NCBI GenBank assembly: GCA_029776205.1
Contig: JAKOTQ010000061.1
Coordinates: 27,753-91,752 of the forward strand
From: Bacillota bacterium
Lineage (GTDB): Bacteria; Bacillota; UBA4882; UBA8346
Direction: 5' to 3'
DNA: 64,000 nt
Shown here: piece after piece, positions 18,146 to 27,561 of the stretch
Numbering within the stretch: the stretch's first letter is position 1
Layout: every line of letters begins with the position of its first letter
Notes under the pieces: model-generated
Databases searched by the model: none
The model's input: only the letters and a program-made list of their open reading frames with translations
What the model was told of the DNA's origin: nothing
Program-made: the position numbers and the translations under genes

Positions 18146-19813
18146 TTAAACTTCCATAATGATCGGCAGAATCATGGGGCGGCGTTTGGTTTTGTCATAA
18201 AGATGTTTACTCAACACTTCCCGAATTTGGCTTTTCATCGTGGACCAGTCGGCCGTCTCAGAACAATTCTCCAAAGCCACCTTCACTTTGGCTTTAGCTT
18301 CTTCGATCAAAGCTTCCGACTCCCGAACATACACAAATCCCCGGGAAACGATATCTGGTCCGGCCACAATTTGCCCAGTATTTTTATCCATGGTAACAAC
18401 CACAATCAAAATACCGTCCTGAGACAATTGCTTCCGATCCCGCAGAACAATATTACCCACATCGCCGACGCCCAATCCGTCGACAAACACCTTGCCCGAC
18501 GGCACTTTGCCAGCGATCCTGATTTTTTGCTTGGAAATCTCAATAACATCCCCGATCTCGGCAATAACCACATTCTCGCTTTCCACCCCTACATCCGTGG
18601 CAAGCTTGGCATGTTGGACCAGGTGCCGGTATTCACCGTGAACCGGAATAAAATACTTTGGCTTTGTCAAATTGAGCATTAATTTCAGTTCTTCTTTACT
18701 AGCATGGCCCGAAACATGGATCCCGGAAACCGATTCGTAGATTACCCGAGCCCCTTGTTTAAATAGATGATTGATGGTTCGCGCCACAAATTTTTCATTA
18801 CCGGGAATGGCAGAAGCCGAAATAATCACAGTATCCCCCGGAATAATCGTAATTTTCCGATGATCGGAAGTCGCCATTCGGGATAAGGCTGACATAGGCT
18901 CTCCCTGACTTCCAGTCGTAATGATGGCAACCTTATCCACAGGGTACCGATCTACTTCATCGATATCAATTTGCACGCCTTCCGGGATTTGAAGATATCC
19001 CAATTCCCGGGCGATAGAAACCACATTAACCATGCTGCGGCCGATAAAAGCCACCTTGCGGTCATGGCGGAAAGCCGTATTCACAATCTGCTGAATACGA
19101 TGAATATTGGAAGCGAAAGTGGCCACCAAAATCCGGCCATCAGCTTGCATAAAAAGCTCTTCAAAGGTTTGAGCCAGATCTTTTTCAGAACGGGTATATC
19201 CCTCCCGCTCTACATTGGTGCTATCCGATAAAAGGGCCAAGACCCCGTTTTCACCGAGTTCTGCCAATTTGCGAAAATCGGTAGTTTTACCATCCACCGG
19301 AGTATGATCGAATTTAAAATCCGCTGTATGAAGTATTGTTCCAATCGATGTATGGATCGCTAATGCTACCACTCCGGCGATACTATGGTTGACATGAATA
19401 AACTCAATAGAGAAACTTCCAAGCTTAATATGATCTCCGGCTTTAACACAATGCATCGTGACGGACTTGGCCATACCATGTTCTTCGAATTTCACTTTTG
19501 CCAAGCCCAAAGTGAGCTTCGTTCCATAAATCGGCACGTTCAGCTGTTTTAAAACATAAGGCAGAGCGCCGATATGATCCTCATGACCATGAGTTAAAAT
19601 AATCCCCTTGACACGGTCTTTATTTTCCAAAAGGTACGTAATATCCGGTATCACCAGATCAATACCCAACATATCTTCATCCGGAAACATTAAACCGGCA
19701 TCAATAACAATTATTTCCTTATTGTGTTCAATGGCGGTCATGTTTTTCCCAATTTCGCCCAATCCGCCTAACGGAACAATAAATACATGATCTTGTTTTC
19801 CAAAAAGAGCCAA
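18146..19813 (-). CDS. rnj: Ribonuclease J
   Basis: A 555-residue metallo-beta-lactamase/beta-CASP ribonuclease with 5'-3' exo- and endonuclease activity in mRNA decay. The metal motif HGHEDH spans residues 75-80, after VPLGGLGEIGKNM. Later motifs include the beta-CASP blocks around SDSTNVEREGYTRSE and HVSGHASKEEL, and a C-terminal domain. Start: TTG at 19813 lies 9 bases after AGGAGGTG; the GTG at 19825 falls inside that ribosome site and is rejected. It has its own promoter and terminator. Confidence 0.95.
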   Translation of the reverse strand: MALFGKQDHVFIVPLGGLGEIGKNMTAIEHNKEIIVIDAGLMFPDEDMLGIDLVIPDITYLLENKDRVKGIILTHGHEDHIGALPYVLKQLNVPIYGTKLTLGLAKVKFEEHGMAKSVTMHCVKAGDHIKLGSFSIEFIHVNHSIAGVVALAIHTSIGTILHTADFKFDHTPVDGKTTDFRKLAELGENGVLALLSDSTNVEREGYTRSEKDLAQTFEELFMQADGRILVATFASNIHRIQQIVNTAFRHDRKVAFIGRSMVNVVSIARELGYLQIPEGVQIDIDEVDRYPVDKVAIITTGSQGEPMSALSRMATSDHRKITIIPGDTVIISASAIPGNEKFVARTINHLFKQGARVIYESVSGIHVSGHASKEELKLMLNLTKPKYFIPVHGEYRHLVQHAKLATDVGVESENVVIAEIGDVIEISKQKIRIAGKVPSGKVFVDGLGVGDVGNIVLRDRKQLSQDGILIVVVTMDKNTGQIVAGPDIVSRGFVYVRESEALIEEAKAKVKVALENCSETADWSTMKSQIREVLSKHLYDKTKRRPMILPIIMEV

Positions 19814-19945
19814 TAAAAAAAACACCTCCTATGTGCTTTCTAAGTACTAAACGAGTTACAGTCCAAAAGTCATTTGTCATCCTTAATTTTCCGCTCAACA
19901 TGTCACGAGAAAAAGACAGCCACGATCCGCACCCATTGTCTATTC

Positions 19946-19975
19946 ATTATAGCAAAACCGGAGAATATATAACAA
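19946..19975 (-). promoter_or_regulatory. Promoter of rnj with extended -10
   Basis: Minus strand: TTGTTA (19970-19975), 18-base spacer, TATAAT (19946-19951) preceded by TGC, giving an extended -10 (TGCTATAAT). The leader to the start codon is about 125 bases with no obvious structure. Confidence 0.6.
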
Positions 19976-20105
19976 GTACCAAAAGTGTTCACCGACACCC
20001 CTGTAAGCTCCCTATGTCTCCTGATTTTTTTAACAGTATTATTTTGTTCAAAAAATGTAAAAATACTAGTGCCTAAGGAATTTTTATAATGCAGGAGGAT
20101 AAAAC

Positions 20106-20291
20106 GTGGATTATAAGGGACGGATCGAACTGAACAATGTCACACAGGAGTGCAGTGAATACGTGCCAATTCAAGCGGCTAAAAGCTTATCCATGGCCTA
20201 TGGAGAAGAGGAAATAGAAGACGCAGGTTGCGATTCCTGCGTCCATTATAACAGCGGTGAATGTGAAATCTATAAGCGCGAAAAATACTGA
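20106..20291 (+). CDS. Small cysteine-containing protein, unknown
   Basis: A 61-residue acidic protein with GTG start at 20106 and a good AGGAGG site 7 bases upstream. Cysteines form CDSC-x7-C near the C-terminus (CDSCVHYNSGECEIY), plus one at residue 17. This could bind a metal or iron-sulfur centre. I do not recognise a family. It lies convergent to the ComFB gene with only 5 bases between the stops. Confidence 0.6.
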   Translation: MDYKGRIELNNVTQECSEYVPIQAAKSLSMAYGEEEIEDAGCDSCVHYNSGECEIYKREKY

Positions 20292-20296
20292 AAAAA

Positions 20297-20560
20297 TTAA
20301 TGGTTGGGCTGCTGAGCAACGCGTTTTGCCGCCTCGATGATCATAACCATTGCATCAGCCCTAATTTGCCGATCATCCCGGGATACTCTGGTAAAAATCT
20401 CCCCTTCCTGGCTGACCGCATACATACCCCGCAATTGCTTTAAGGCAATGACCATGGTATCGGCACGGCAGCGATCACATGAACAATATTGGGGGGTTCT
20501 TTCGATAAATTCTTGATAAACCTCTAATACAACATCTTCCATATAATTTTTGAAATTCAT
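20297..20560 (-). CDS. Late competence development protein ComFB family
   Basis: An 87-residue protein matching ComFB (PF10719): NYMEDVVLEVYQEFI at the start, the CSCDRC cysteine pair, then DTMVIALKQLRGMYAVSQEGE. ComFB is encoded in the comF operon of Bacillus, but its role is poorly understood; cyanobacterial relatives have been linked to cyclic dinucleotide signalling. Here it stands alone, not with comFA/comFC. The ATG has a GGCGGTG site 5 bases upstream. The family call rests on motif memory, not a search. Confidence 0.75.
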   Translation of the reverse strand: MNFKNYMEDVVLEVYQEFIERTPQYCSCDRCRADTMVIALKQLRGMYAVSQEGEIFTRVSRDDRQIRADAMVMIIEAAKRVAQQPNH

Positions 20561-20686
20561 CGATACACCGCCTTCAATATAATAACTGAAAGAGTTTTTC
20601 TTCTCAGAACCATCATTGTATTAAATTCACCACATTCACCATTTTTTCCTGCATTCACCAATAATTTTATGTGAATTCTGCCAAAT

Positions 20687-20715
20687 AAAAAACGAAGGGA
20701 TTCCCTTCGTTTTTT
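20687..20715 (-). terminator. Terminator after the DUF2721 gene
   Basis: AAAAAACGAAGG-GATT-CCTTCGTTTTTT is an almost perfect symmetric hairpin with U-runs on both strands. It lies 74 bases past the DUF2721 stop and would also stop any plus-strand read-through. Confidence 0.85.
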
Positions 20716-20788
20716 ACTCATTGACGGTATCCTGGAGCGTTCCAACACTTTTCTTATCGGCACCAATAATGGTAATATTTAGACTTTT

Positions 20789-21307
20789 TTAACAAACCTT
20801 GTCTCCGTCACACTTCCTCTTTTCATTTTCCAAATCCCGCAGATGTACCGTGAGTGCATCCACTGAAATCTGGATCTCCCGCATGGACAATCCCAGCGAA
20901 GCCATTAATCCGAGCAGGCTCAAACCGAAAATCAGCTCTGCTAAAAAATAACGGTGATAAAAGAGGAGCAACATGCAAAAGACACACAAGAAAAAACTGA
21001 ATACGCCCAAAAACTGCATATCTTTGATTAACCCGATACGTCGCTTTAAATTCTCAATTTGCTCCAACAAAAGCTCATCTGGGTTATTAATATATTTGGC
21101 ATGAAGTTCCCGGACAAGCTGGGCCAAGACTAAAAATCGGTTGGTATAAGCCAGCAACAATAAAGATATAGCCGGAAAAAGCAATGCCGGTGTAGTTAAA
21201 GTTAACTCTCTCTCAAACCCCATAGGCTTTAATTTAGGAGCCAGCACTCCCATGAGGATTAATACAGCGACGATGATTGCAGCGAAATAAAGCCATACTT
21301 TTTTCAT
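20789..21307 (-). CDS. DUF2721 family membrane protein
   Basis: A 172-residue membrane protein with segments at about 5-24, 42-62, 98-118 and 122-142. The block TTPALLFPAISLLLLAYTNR, then LVRELHAKY, matches the DUF2721 family of unknown function. A cytosolic helix follows the last segment and ends with a charged tail (ENEKRKCDGDKVC). ATG at 21307 is preceded by an AGGAGGTA-like site. Downstream of manA by 30 bases, so possibly co-transcribed. Confidence 0.8.
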   Translation of the reverse strand: MKKVWLYFAAIIVAVLILMGVLAPKLKPMGFERELTLTTPALLFPAISLLLLAYTNRFLVLAQLVRELHAKYINNPDELLLEQIENLKRRIGLIKDMQFLGVFSFFLCVFCMLLLFYHRYFLAELIFGLSLLGLMASLGLSMREIQISVDALTVHLRDLENEKRKCDGDKVC

Positions 21308-21337
21308 AGTACCTCCTCTTTCATCGCATCTTCGTTC

Positions 21338-22318
21338 TTAAGAAACATAAGTTTTTAATGCTTTAAAAGAACCTTCCAACGTATAATCGCCCATTGCGGC
21401 CGGAATCATCAGCGACTCGGGAATATTTAGCACCAAAACGCCACCTTCAAAATAAATCTTCGCAGTTCCCGCAAAAAAGGTATACAACACAAACCGGCTG
21501 CCATCGGCGCATTCCGGCCACTCCCCATCCCCAATCATTAATTCCACCGTAAAATACGGGGTTCGAGCGATAACCGCTTTCGCCTGTCCCGGTCCAATCT
21601 GCTCCGGTTCCGGATGGGAAAAATGGGCCGGATCTCCCGGCGAAAAATCCATTACTTGCATCGCTTTTTCAATATGTAAAGGCCGTTCTTGACCGCTGGC
21701 ATCTTTCCTCCGGTAATCATAGATCCGATAAGTCGCATTGGAATTTTGCTGAATCTCCGCAAGGACAATACCCTTCCCAAGCCCGTGGACAGTCCCGGCC
21801 GGGATCACAATCACATCACCGACGCATACTTTTCGAAAATAAAGGCAAGTTTCGATATTGCCTTCCGCCAATGCTGCCTGAAACTCGGCCGCAGTAACTC
21901 CCGGCTGCAAGCCATAAACGATCGCCGCCTCCGCTTCAGCTCCGATAATATACCACATCTCCGTTTTTCCATAAGTTTCACTTTCAAACCGCCGGGCATA
22001 ATCGTCGTTAGGATGGACCTGCACCGACAAGGGTAGGTTTGCGTCAATCAACTTCACTAACAGAGGGAATCTTTGCCGGAAGGCTGGCTCCAACGCCCGT
22101 CCCAACACTTCCTCTCCGGCCTTCTCCAGTAACTCCGGTAGTGTCAAGCCGGCCAGCGGGCCGTTGCAAATTACGCTGACTCCGTCGGGATGCGCTGATA
22201 TTTCCCAGCTTTCAGCGACATTACCCGGCGGCAGCTTCCGACCCAACCGTTCTAAAGAGCGGCCTCCCCATAAATAATCCTTATAGACTGGCGTAAATCT
22301 AAACGGATACAACGCCAT
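21338..22318 (-). CDS. manA: Mannose-6-phosphate isomerase, class I
   Basis: A 326-residue cupin-type enzyme interconverting mannose-6-phosphate and fructose-6-phosphate. Zinc ligands are visible as Gln100 and His102 (SVQVHPND), Glu120 (KTEMW) and a late His in GTVHGLG; the active-site block QNSNATYRIYDYRR also fits. The length is that of the short Firmicute form. It follows the site-2 protease gene by 19 bases in the same direction. Confidence 0.93.
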   Translation of the reverse strand: MALYPFRFTPVYKDYLWGGRSLERLGRKLPPGNVAESWEISAHPDGVSVICNGPLAGLTLPELLEKAGEEVLGRALEPAFRQRFPLLVKLIDANLPLSVQVHPNDDYARRFESETYGKTEMWYIIGAEAEAAIVYGLQPGVTAAEFQAALAEGNIETCLYFRKVCVGDVIVIPAGTVHGLGKGIVLAEIQQNSNATYRIYDYRRKDASGQERPLHIEKAMQVMDFSPGDPAHFSHPEPEQIGPGQAKAVIARTPYFTVELMIGDGEWPECADGSRFVLYTFFAGTAKIYFEGGVLVLNIPESLMIPAAMGDYTLEGSFKALKTYVS

Positions 22319-22337
22319 CGATCTGAAACTCCGTTAT

Positions 22338-22997
22338 TTATATAGAATTTCCCAGACCGAACATTTGAAAAATGAAGCGGGCTAAAAATGCAATAACCCG
22401 GCCAATGGGCAGAATATCAACATCAATCACAGTCTCCAGCAAAATAATACCGATCAATACCATGCTGCCATATTTATAAAAAGCGACCTTCAGATGAAAA
22501 TGTTTGTCGGGAATCAGCACCGAAATCAAATGAGAACCATCCAGCGGCGGAATCGGAAGCAGGTTAAACACAGCCAGGCCGATATTAATCAGTACAAAAT
22601 TGATCATCATGATAAGCAACGCTTCTCCCAGATAGGGCTGGGCAAACCATTGTTTGCCAAAAATTAGCAACAACTTAAGAAGAAGTCCAAAAAAGACCGC
22701 AGACACAATATTGGAAACCGGACCGGCTAAAGAGACTAAAACCTCATCCCGTCGAGGCTTTTGAAATGCCCTTGGATCAATCATCACCGGTTTTGCCCAA
22801 CCAAACCCGAGTAACAGCAGACAAATAAAACCCATTGGATCAATATGTACCAGAGGATTGAGAGTCAGCCGGCCTTCCGACGTCCGGTCTCCAAGCCGTG
22901 TGGCAGTATACGCATGAGCAAACTCATGAATCGATAAAGCGAATAAAATTGCCGGTAAACGCAGAAGAGTTGTAACCAGTTGAACAGATGAGAACAA
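22338..22997 (-). CDS. Site-2 protease family (M50) membrane metalloprotease
   Basis: A 219-residue intramembrane protease without PDZ domain. The zinc motif HEFAH sits at residues 24-28 in the first membrane segment, and NLLPIPPLDGSHLI carries the third metal ligand. Five to six membrane segments are visible. TTG at 22997 is the start because AGGAGG lies 5 bases upstream. It belongs to the YwhC/Rip3-like small group whose substrate is usually unknown. Confidence 0.9.
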   Translation of the reverse strand: MFSSVQLVTTLLRLPAILFALSIHEFAHAYTATRLGDRTSEGRLTLNPLVHIDPMGFICLLLLGFGWAKPVMIDPRAFQKPRRDEVLVSLAGPVSNIVSAVFFGLLLKLLLIFGKQWFAQPYLGEALLIMMINFVLINIGLAVFNLLPIPPLDGSHLISVLIPDKHFHLKVAFYKYGSMVLIGIILLETVIDVDILPIGRVIAFLARFIFQMFGLGNSI

Positions 22998-23063
22998 GAT
23001 AACCTCCTAAAGTGCTTCATATTTTTGATTCGACGATCATCAAAGCTGAAATTTTAATCTCAA

Positions 23064-23864
23064 TTAATCCATCTTCCATTGTTTTTTAAGCCATGTTGCA
23101 CATAAATCTTTCCAGACCGCCACCTCAGGGATACTCGGCGCCAACCCCAAGCCGTGTTTTCCCTCAGGGAAGATATGCAACTCAAAAGGCACTTGACAGC
23201 GGCTCAATGCTGCCGCCATCATCAACGAATTCTCCACCGGTACCGAAGCATCGTTGGCCGTATGCCATAAAAAGGTCGGCGGTGTATTGACGGAAACATT
23301 TTGTTCGAGAGACAGCCTGGCAATTAACTGGGACTCCGGCATTTCGCCCAACAACCTTTCCCTGGAACCTTGATGCGCAAATTCACCGTTCATGGTTATA
23401 ACCGGATATCCCAATACCATCAGCCCAGGTCTGGAACTCATCCGTTCCACCGGATCAACCGCGTTACAATCTCCTTCATCAAAATATATACCGGTTGAAG
23501 CAGCCAAATGACCGCCGGCCGAAAAACCTAAGATACCAATTTTTTCAGGATCCAGATTCCAGTCGCTAGCCCGATACCGCACAAAGCGAATAGCCCGGCT
23601 CGCATCCTTATGTGGCACAGGATGCCGATAGGGAGCAACCCGGTAATGTAACACAAAGGCCGAGATCCCTAGGGAATTTAACCACTCGGCCACTGGTGCC
23701 CCCTCATGTTCCGCCCGATGGTGGTAACCACCTCCCGGGCAAACGATGATCGCCCCATGGGGCTCCCCCTTTTTAAGTAAAAACGGAACCAAATAGGGAA
23801 TCTCTTCCGGCAAATCCTGACGGTAACCCGGCATTTCCTGAACATTTGGCCATAATTTAAGCAT
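23064..23864 (-). CDS. Alpha/beta hydrolase, acetyl esterase-like
   Basis: A 266-residue cytosolic alpha/beta hydrolase. The oxyanion region CPGGGYHHRAEHEG (about 42-55), nucleophile elbow GFSAGG with Ser115, and C-terminal His in GKHGLGL fit the BD-FAE/xylan esterase-like group (acetyl esterase/lipase). No signal peptide is present, so it would act on imported deacylated or acetylated sugars. It sits beside the carbohydrate-sensing kinase genes, which supports a sugar-related role, but the substrate is not known. Confidence 0.85.
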   Translation of the reverse strand: MLKLWPNVQEMPGYRQDLPEEIPYLVPFLLKKGEPHGAIIVCPGGGYHHRAEHEGAPVAEWLNSLGISAFVLHYRVAPYRHPVPHKDASRAIRFVRYRASDWNLDPEKIGILGFSAGGHLAASTGIYFDEGDCNAVDPVERMSSRPGLMVLGYPVITMNGEFAHQGSRERLLGEMPESQLIARLSLEQNVSVNTPPTFLWHTANDASVPVENSLMMAAALSRCQVPFELHIFPEGKHGLGLAPSIPEVAVWKDLCATWLKKQWKMD

Positions 23865-24073
23865 TATACTATCCCCTTTAATTCATTGATTCATTGCTTA
23901 TTTCATTCACGAAGACCCTCGTTAGTTCCTGCTCACTACGGACTTAAAATTGATATGCTGAATGCCGATACACGAAATACATGGCAGCTTCATGCCAGAA
24001 TATTCAGTAAAGAATTTATACCAATATTCCGACAATAAATAAATAAACTACTTTAGACACATGGAGGCATAAC

Positions 24074-24469
24074 GTGTATCTTCCATCGAAAGCTGGAAAA
24101 CGCACCAACCGATTGACCATCGGCTATATCGGCCAGCATGCTTATAACGGTATTGGCCTGCAAATTATGAATGGCATTTATAACGCAGCCAAAGACTATG
24201 ATCTTAATTTGCTATGCTTTGTCGGAGGTTCCACCATCAGCCAACGGGAGATCAACCTTTCTGAGATGACCGCCATCAACCTGTTAACTTCAGACAGTCT
24301 TGACGGGTTAATTTCTTGGACATCTTCCCTCTATTATTATATGAACGAAGATGCAGTCAACTCTTTTTTGCAAAAATTTCACTCCCTGCCCATGGTCAGT
24401 ATTTCCCTGGCCTTTAAGGGGGTATCCCTTCGATCCAGATCGATAATCGCCAGGGAATCCACCTGCTGA
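24074..24469 (+). pseudogene. N-terminal part of a LacI-type sensor/hybrid kinase, cut off by frameshift
   Basis: A 131-codon frame with GTG start and GGAGG site. It encodes the first lobe of a LacI-type periplasmic-binding fold (LTIGYIGQHAYNGIGLQIMNG), with no DNA-binding domain and no signal peptide, so it senses a ligand in the cytoplasm. After LAFKG the frame is lost at a run of five G (24418-24422). One extra G would read on as GGIPSIQIDNRQGIHLLM into the next frame. The stop TGA overlaps the downstream ATG as TGATG. Intact, the protein would have about 1,150 residues. Confidence 0.75.
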
Positions 24470-27400
24470 TGCAACATCTGATCGAAACCCATCATTTGCA
24501 GCGATTCGCCTTTATTAGAGGAAGAGAAGGCCATGAGTCTTCAAGGGAACGTTTTCAAGCGTATCTCGATATCCTACGGAAATATCAGATTCCCTTCGAC
24601 CCAAACCTGGTCGTTGAAACTGATGATATTTTTCCCAGCGAAGCCGTCAGAGCCATCGAAGTCCTCTTTGACCAACGTAAACTCCGGCCTAAAGAAGATG
24701 TTGAGGCCATTCTTACGGTTTCTGATGTCTTTTCCTCTGTCGTCGTTGACGAATTGAACCGCCGCGGGATCAAAGTCCCCAATGATGTGGCGGTCGTCGG
24801 TTTTAACAACCGTTTGGAAAGCTACCAGTGCTGGCCTCCCTTAACAACAGTGGACGTAGATTTTTATCAAACCGGCTACGTCGCTGTTGAAAACTTGCTT
24901 AAACAGATCCATCATCTTTCCTGTCCAGAGACAACCAGAATCCCAGCTAAACTCATCATTCGTCAATCTTGCGGATGTTTTGAGCGAAGTATCAGGCGGA
25001 CAACGGCTACCCCAACCGTCACACATGCCCAAACTGAGCCGTCTACAATCACGATTGCGGAAAGAAATCGTCTGATCGAAGCCATTAGCGCCGATTCCGA
25101 GCTACCTGCAGATCCCATTCGGAAATTCATCAGTGTAGTGATTGATTTCTTTGAAAAAAATGGAGATAAAGTTGAACTTCTCCATACACTTGGCGATTAT
25201 ATTAATCAAACCAAAAAAATACCTTGTTATTTGCTCCACTGGCAAAATGTAGTGACTGAACTGCGCAAAATGCTTCTTCCCCAATTACAGGAAAAAGAGC
25301 TGTTCCATACCGCTGAGGACCTTTGGCACCAGATCCGGATCCTACTCTTCAAAAGTTTGGAATACACTTTTCCAAAATCGTTCTTCTTTGACTTAGATCC
25401 GAATCATCTGGCTCAGGTGGGAGGTTTATTTAATGATGCCCGAAATTTGGAAGAGCTCACCACATTAATTTCCCAAGAGCTTTTATCATTGAACATTCCA
25501 GGATGTTATTTGGCGCTTTATGAAAATCCCGCTAATCCCAAAGATAAAGCCCGCCTCATTCTGGCGTTCAATGAGGAGGGCCGCATCTCTGAAGCCGAAA
25601 ATCAAAGCTTTCCTTCTTATCAGATCCTACCCCAACGGTTTCTGAATACTTCACGGCGAGTCAGCTACCTGATTGAATCCTGTTTTTACAAAGACCGGGA
25701 ATTGGGTTATGTTGTATTTGAAATGGGTCCTCTGGAGGGTGCTCTTTATGAGTTTTTCCGGGCTAATTTCAACTCTTCCTTGCACAGCGCTTTAACGATT
25801 GAAGAGCAAAAAAGAATCGAAAAAGAGCGGGAAGAACTTCTTCGCACATTGGAGATAAAAAATCGGGAACTGGAAGACAAAAATGAAGACATCAAAAAGG
25901 TAAATCACCAATTAAAGCAAGCGATTGAAGATACGAAACTGGCCAACGAAGCCAAAAGCCGGTTTTTGGCCAATATCAGTCATGAAATCCGAACACCGTT
26001 AAATTGTATCATCGGCTTTGCTGAAATTATGAAGAATACCATCCATATCGAGGAACGCCAACGTTATCTCAACCTGATCGTCGACGAATCCGAAAAAATG
26101 CTCGAGCTCATCAATCAGCTCCTGGACATCTCCAAAATCGAGACTGGGAAGCTGCGCCTGGTCAACGAACCCTTTAATCTTAGGGAAGTAATGGAATCCA
26201 TCACTTCAGCTTATTCCACTCTGGCCCATAATAAAGGCCTTACTTACCGGGTACATATTGCTGAAGATATTCCGGAGACACTTATGGGCGATGCATTACG
26301 TTTACGGCAAATTTTGATCAATCTTATCGGAAATGCCATTAAATTTACATTTAAAGGTCATATTTCCACCGACGTTAAAATGGTCAGCCATACCGATACA
26401 GAGATCACCTTACGGTTCGAGATTGAAGATACGGGCATTGGTATCCCAGCCGACAAACAACAGTTAATCTTCGAACCCTTTGTCCAGGCGGAAGACACGA
26501 CCACCCGCAAATTTGGAGGAACCGGATTGGGAACCAGTATCTCCAAAGAATTGGTTGAATTAATGCACGGCCAAATCGGAGTGAACAGTCACCCAGGAAT
26601 CGGAAGTACCTTTTGGTTTACAGCCCGGTTCGAAAAAACATCGTCATCGGCATCACCGGCCTCTTTTCTATTCAATGAACCATTGGAAAACATACCGTTG
26701 ATCCCAAATGCCCAAATCTTATTGGTCGAAGATTATCCAACCAACCGCGAGGTGGCATTAGCTCATCTAAAAAACCTCGGCTGCTCCGTTCATATCGCTG
26801 AAAACGGCAAAATCGCCGTTGAAAAATTTCGAAAAAACCCCGTTGATCTCATCCTCATGGACGTACAAATGCCGGAGATGGATGGTTATCAAGCCACTCA
26901 ACTGATCCGGACGCTTCCGGGCGGTCAGTCCGTCCCGATTATTGGAATGACTGCCAACGCATTTGATTCGGACCTCTCCAACTGCTTTAAATTCGGCATG
27001 AACGATGTGATCACGAAACCATTTCGGAAAAAACTGTTTCTGGAAAAGGTGGTTGATTGGCTGTCTTTTACGGACAATTCGCCAACCAATCAGGATTCAT
27101 CCCCATCGAGAACACCATCCGAAACTAATGCTACCCCATTACCATCCGGCCACCTTCCGCTGGATTGGGAACGTACCTTGGAGGAATTTGATAATGATCA
27201 GCCATTTATACTTAACCTGATTCGAGAATTCGTAACACATGGCCGAAAACAACTCCAGATCATCCAGGATGCTATCGCCGTCCAAGACGGAACGACGATA
27301 TACCGGGAAGCCCACGCCATCAAAGGAGGTGCCGAAAATCTCAATGCCCGTTTACTGGCTGAAGCTGCCCGTTCCCTTGAATATCTGGGAAAAAATAATC

Positions 27401-27492
27401 GGCTGAATCATCCCAACATTTCAGAGATCATCGAAACAATCAGAGAAGAACTGAATCAATTGGAAACATTTACGATGGAAATCTGTCCATAG
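24469..27492 (+). CDS. Hybrid sensor histidine kinase with LacI-type ligand domain (C-terminal part after frameshift)
   Basis: A 1007-codon frame. Residues 1-175 complete the sugar-binding fold (VPNDVAVVGFNN, PPLTTVDVDFYQTG). A helical and GAF-like region follows (200-440), then a coiled coil (445-495). HisKA has FLANISHEIRTPLN with His505. The ATPase has NLIGNAIKFT, DTGIGIP and GGTGLGTSIS. A receiver domain (ILLVEDYPTN, LILMDVQMPEMDG, Asp near 798) and an HPt domain (EAHAIKGGAENL, His near 949) end it. All phosphorelay residues are intact. It probably signals to the HD-GYP regulator 69 bases downstream. The true N-terminus lies in the 24074 frame. Confidence 0.85.
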   Translation: MQHLIETHHLQRFAFIRGREGHESSRERFQAYLDILRKYQIPFDPNLVVETDDIFPSEAVRAIEVLFDQRKLRPKEDVEAILTVSDVFSSVVVDELNRRGIKVPNDVAVVGFNNRLESYQCWPPLTTVDVDFYQTGYVAVENLLKQIHHLSCPETTRIPAKLIIRQSCGCFERSIRRTTATPTVTHAQTEPSTITIAERNRLIEAISADSELPADPIRKFISVVIDFFEKNGDKVELLHTLGDYINQTKKIPCYLLHWQNVVTELRKMLLPQLQEKELFHTAEDLWHQIRILLFKSLEYTFPKSFFFDLDPNHLAQVGGLFNDARNLEELTTLISQELLSLNIPGCYLALYENPANPKDKARLILAFNEEGRISEAENQSFPSYQILPQRFLNTSRRVSYLIESCFYKDRELGYVVFEMGPLEGALYEFFRANFNSSLHSALTIEEQKRIEKEREELLRTLEIKNRELEDKNEDIKKVNHQLKQAIEDTKLANEAKSRFLANISHEIRTPLNCIIGFAEIMKNTIHIEERQRYLNLIVDESEKMLELINQLLDISKIETGKLRLVNEPFNLREVMESITSAYSTLAHNKGLTYRVHIAEDIPETLMGDALRLRQILINLIGNAIKFTFKGHISTDVKMVSHTDTEITLRFEIEDTGIGIPADKQQLIFEPFVQAEDTTTRKFGGTGLGTSISKELVELMHGQIGVNSHPGIGSTFWFTARFEKTSSSASPASFLFNEPLENIPLIPNAQILLVEDYPTNREVALAHLKNLGCSVHIAENGKIAVEKFRKNPVDLILMDVQMPEMDGYQATQLIRTLPGGQSVPIIGMTANAFDSDLSNCFKFGMNDVITKPFRKKLFLEKVVDWLSFTDNSPTNQDSSPSRTPSETNATPLPSGHLPLDWERTLEEFDNDQPFILNLIREFVTHGRKQLQIIQDAIAVQDGTTIYREAHAIKGGAENLNARLLAEAARSLEYLGKNNRLNHPNISEIIETIREELNQLETFTMEICP

Positions 27493-27561
27493 CATCAATT
27501 TACCGCCATCCCCATAGGAAATATTTATCATAACGTCATCAAGATCAGGAGGAACACCAGA

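Noticed and set aside
18095..18682. 195-codon plus-strand frame
   Set aside because: It starts inside a terminator hairpin and is antisense to RNase J.
20557..20766. 69-codon minus-strand frame upstream of ComFB
   Set aside because: It reads through the DUF2721 terminator hairpin and has no family features.
24469..24471. ATG at 24469 as the natural start of an independent kinase gene
   Set aside because: It begins in the middle of a sugar-binding fold with no ribosome site, and the missing half lies in the adjacent frame.
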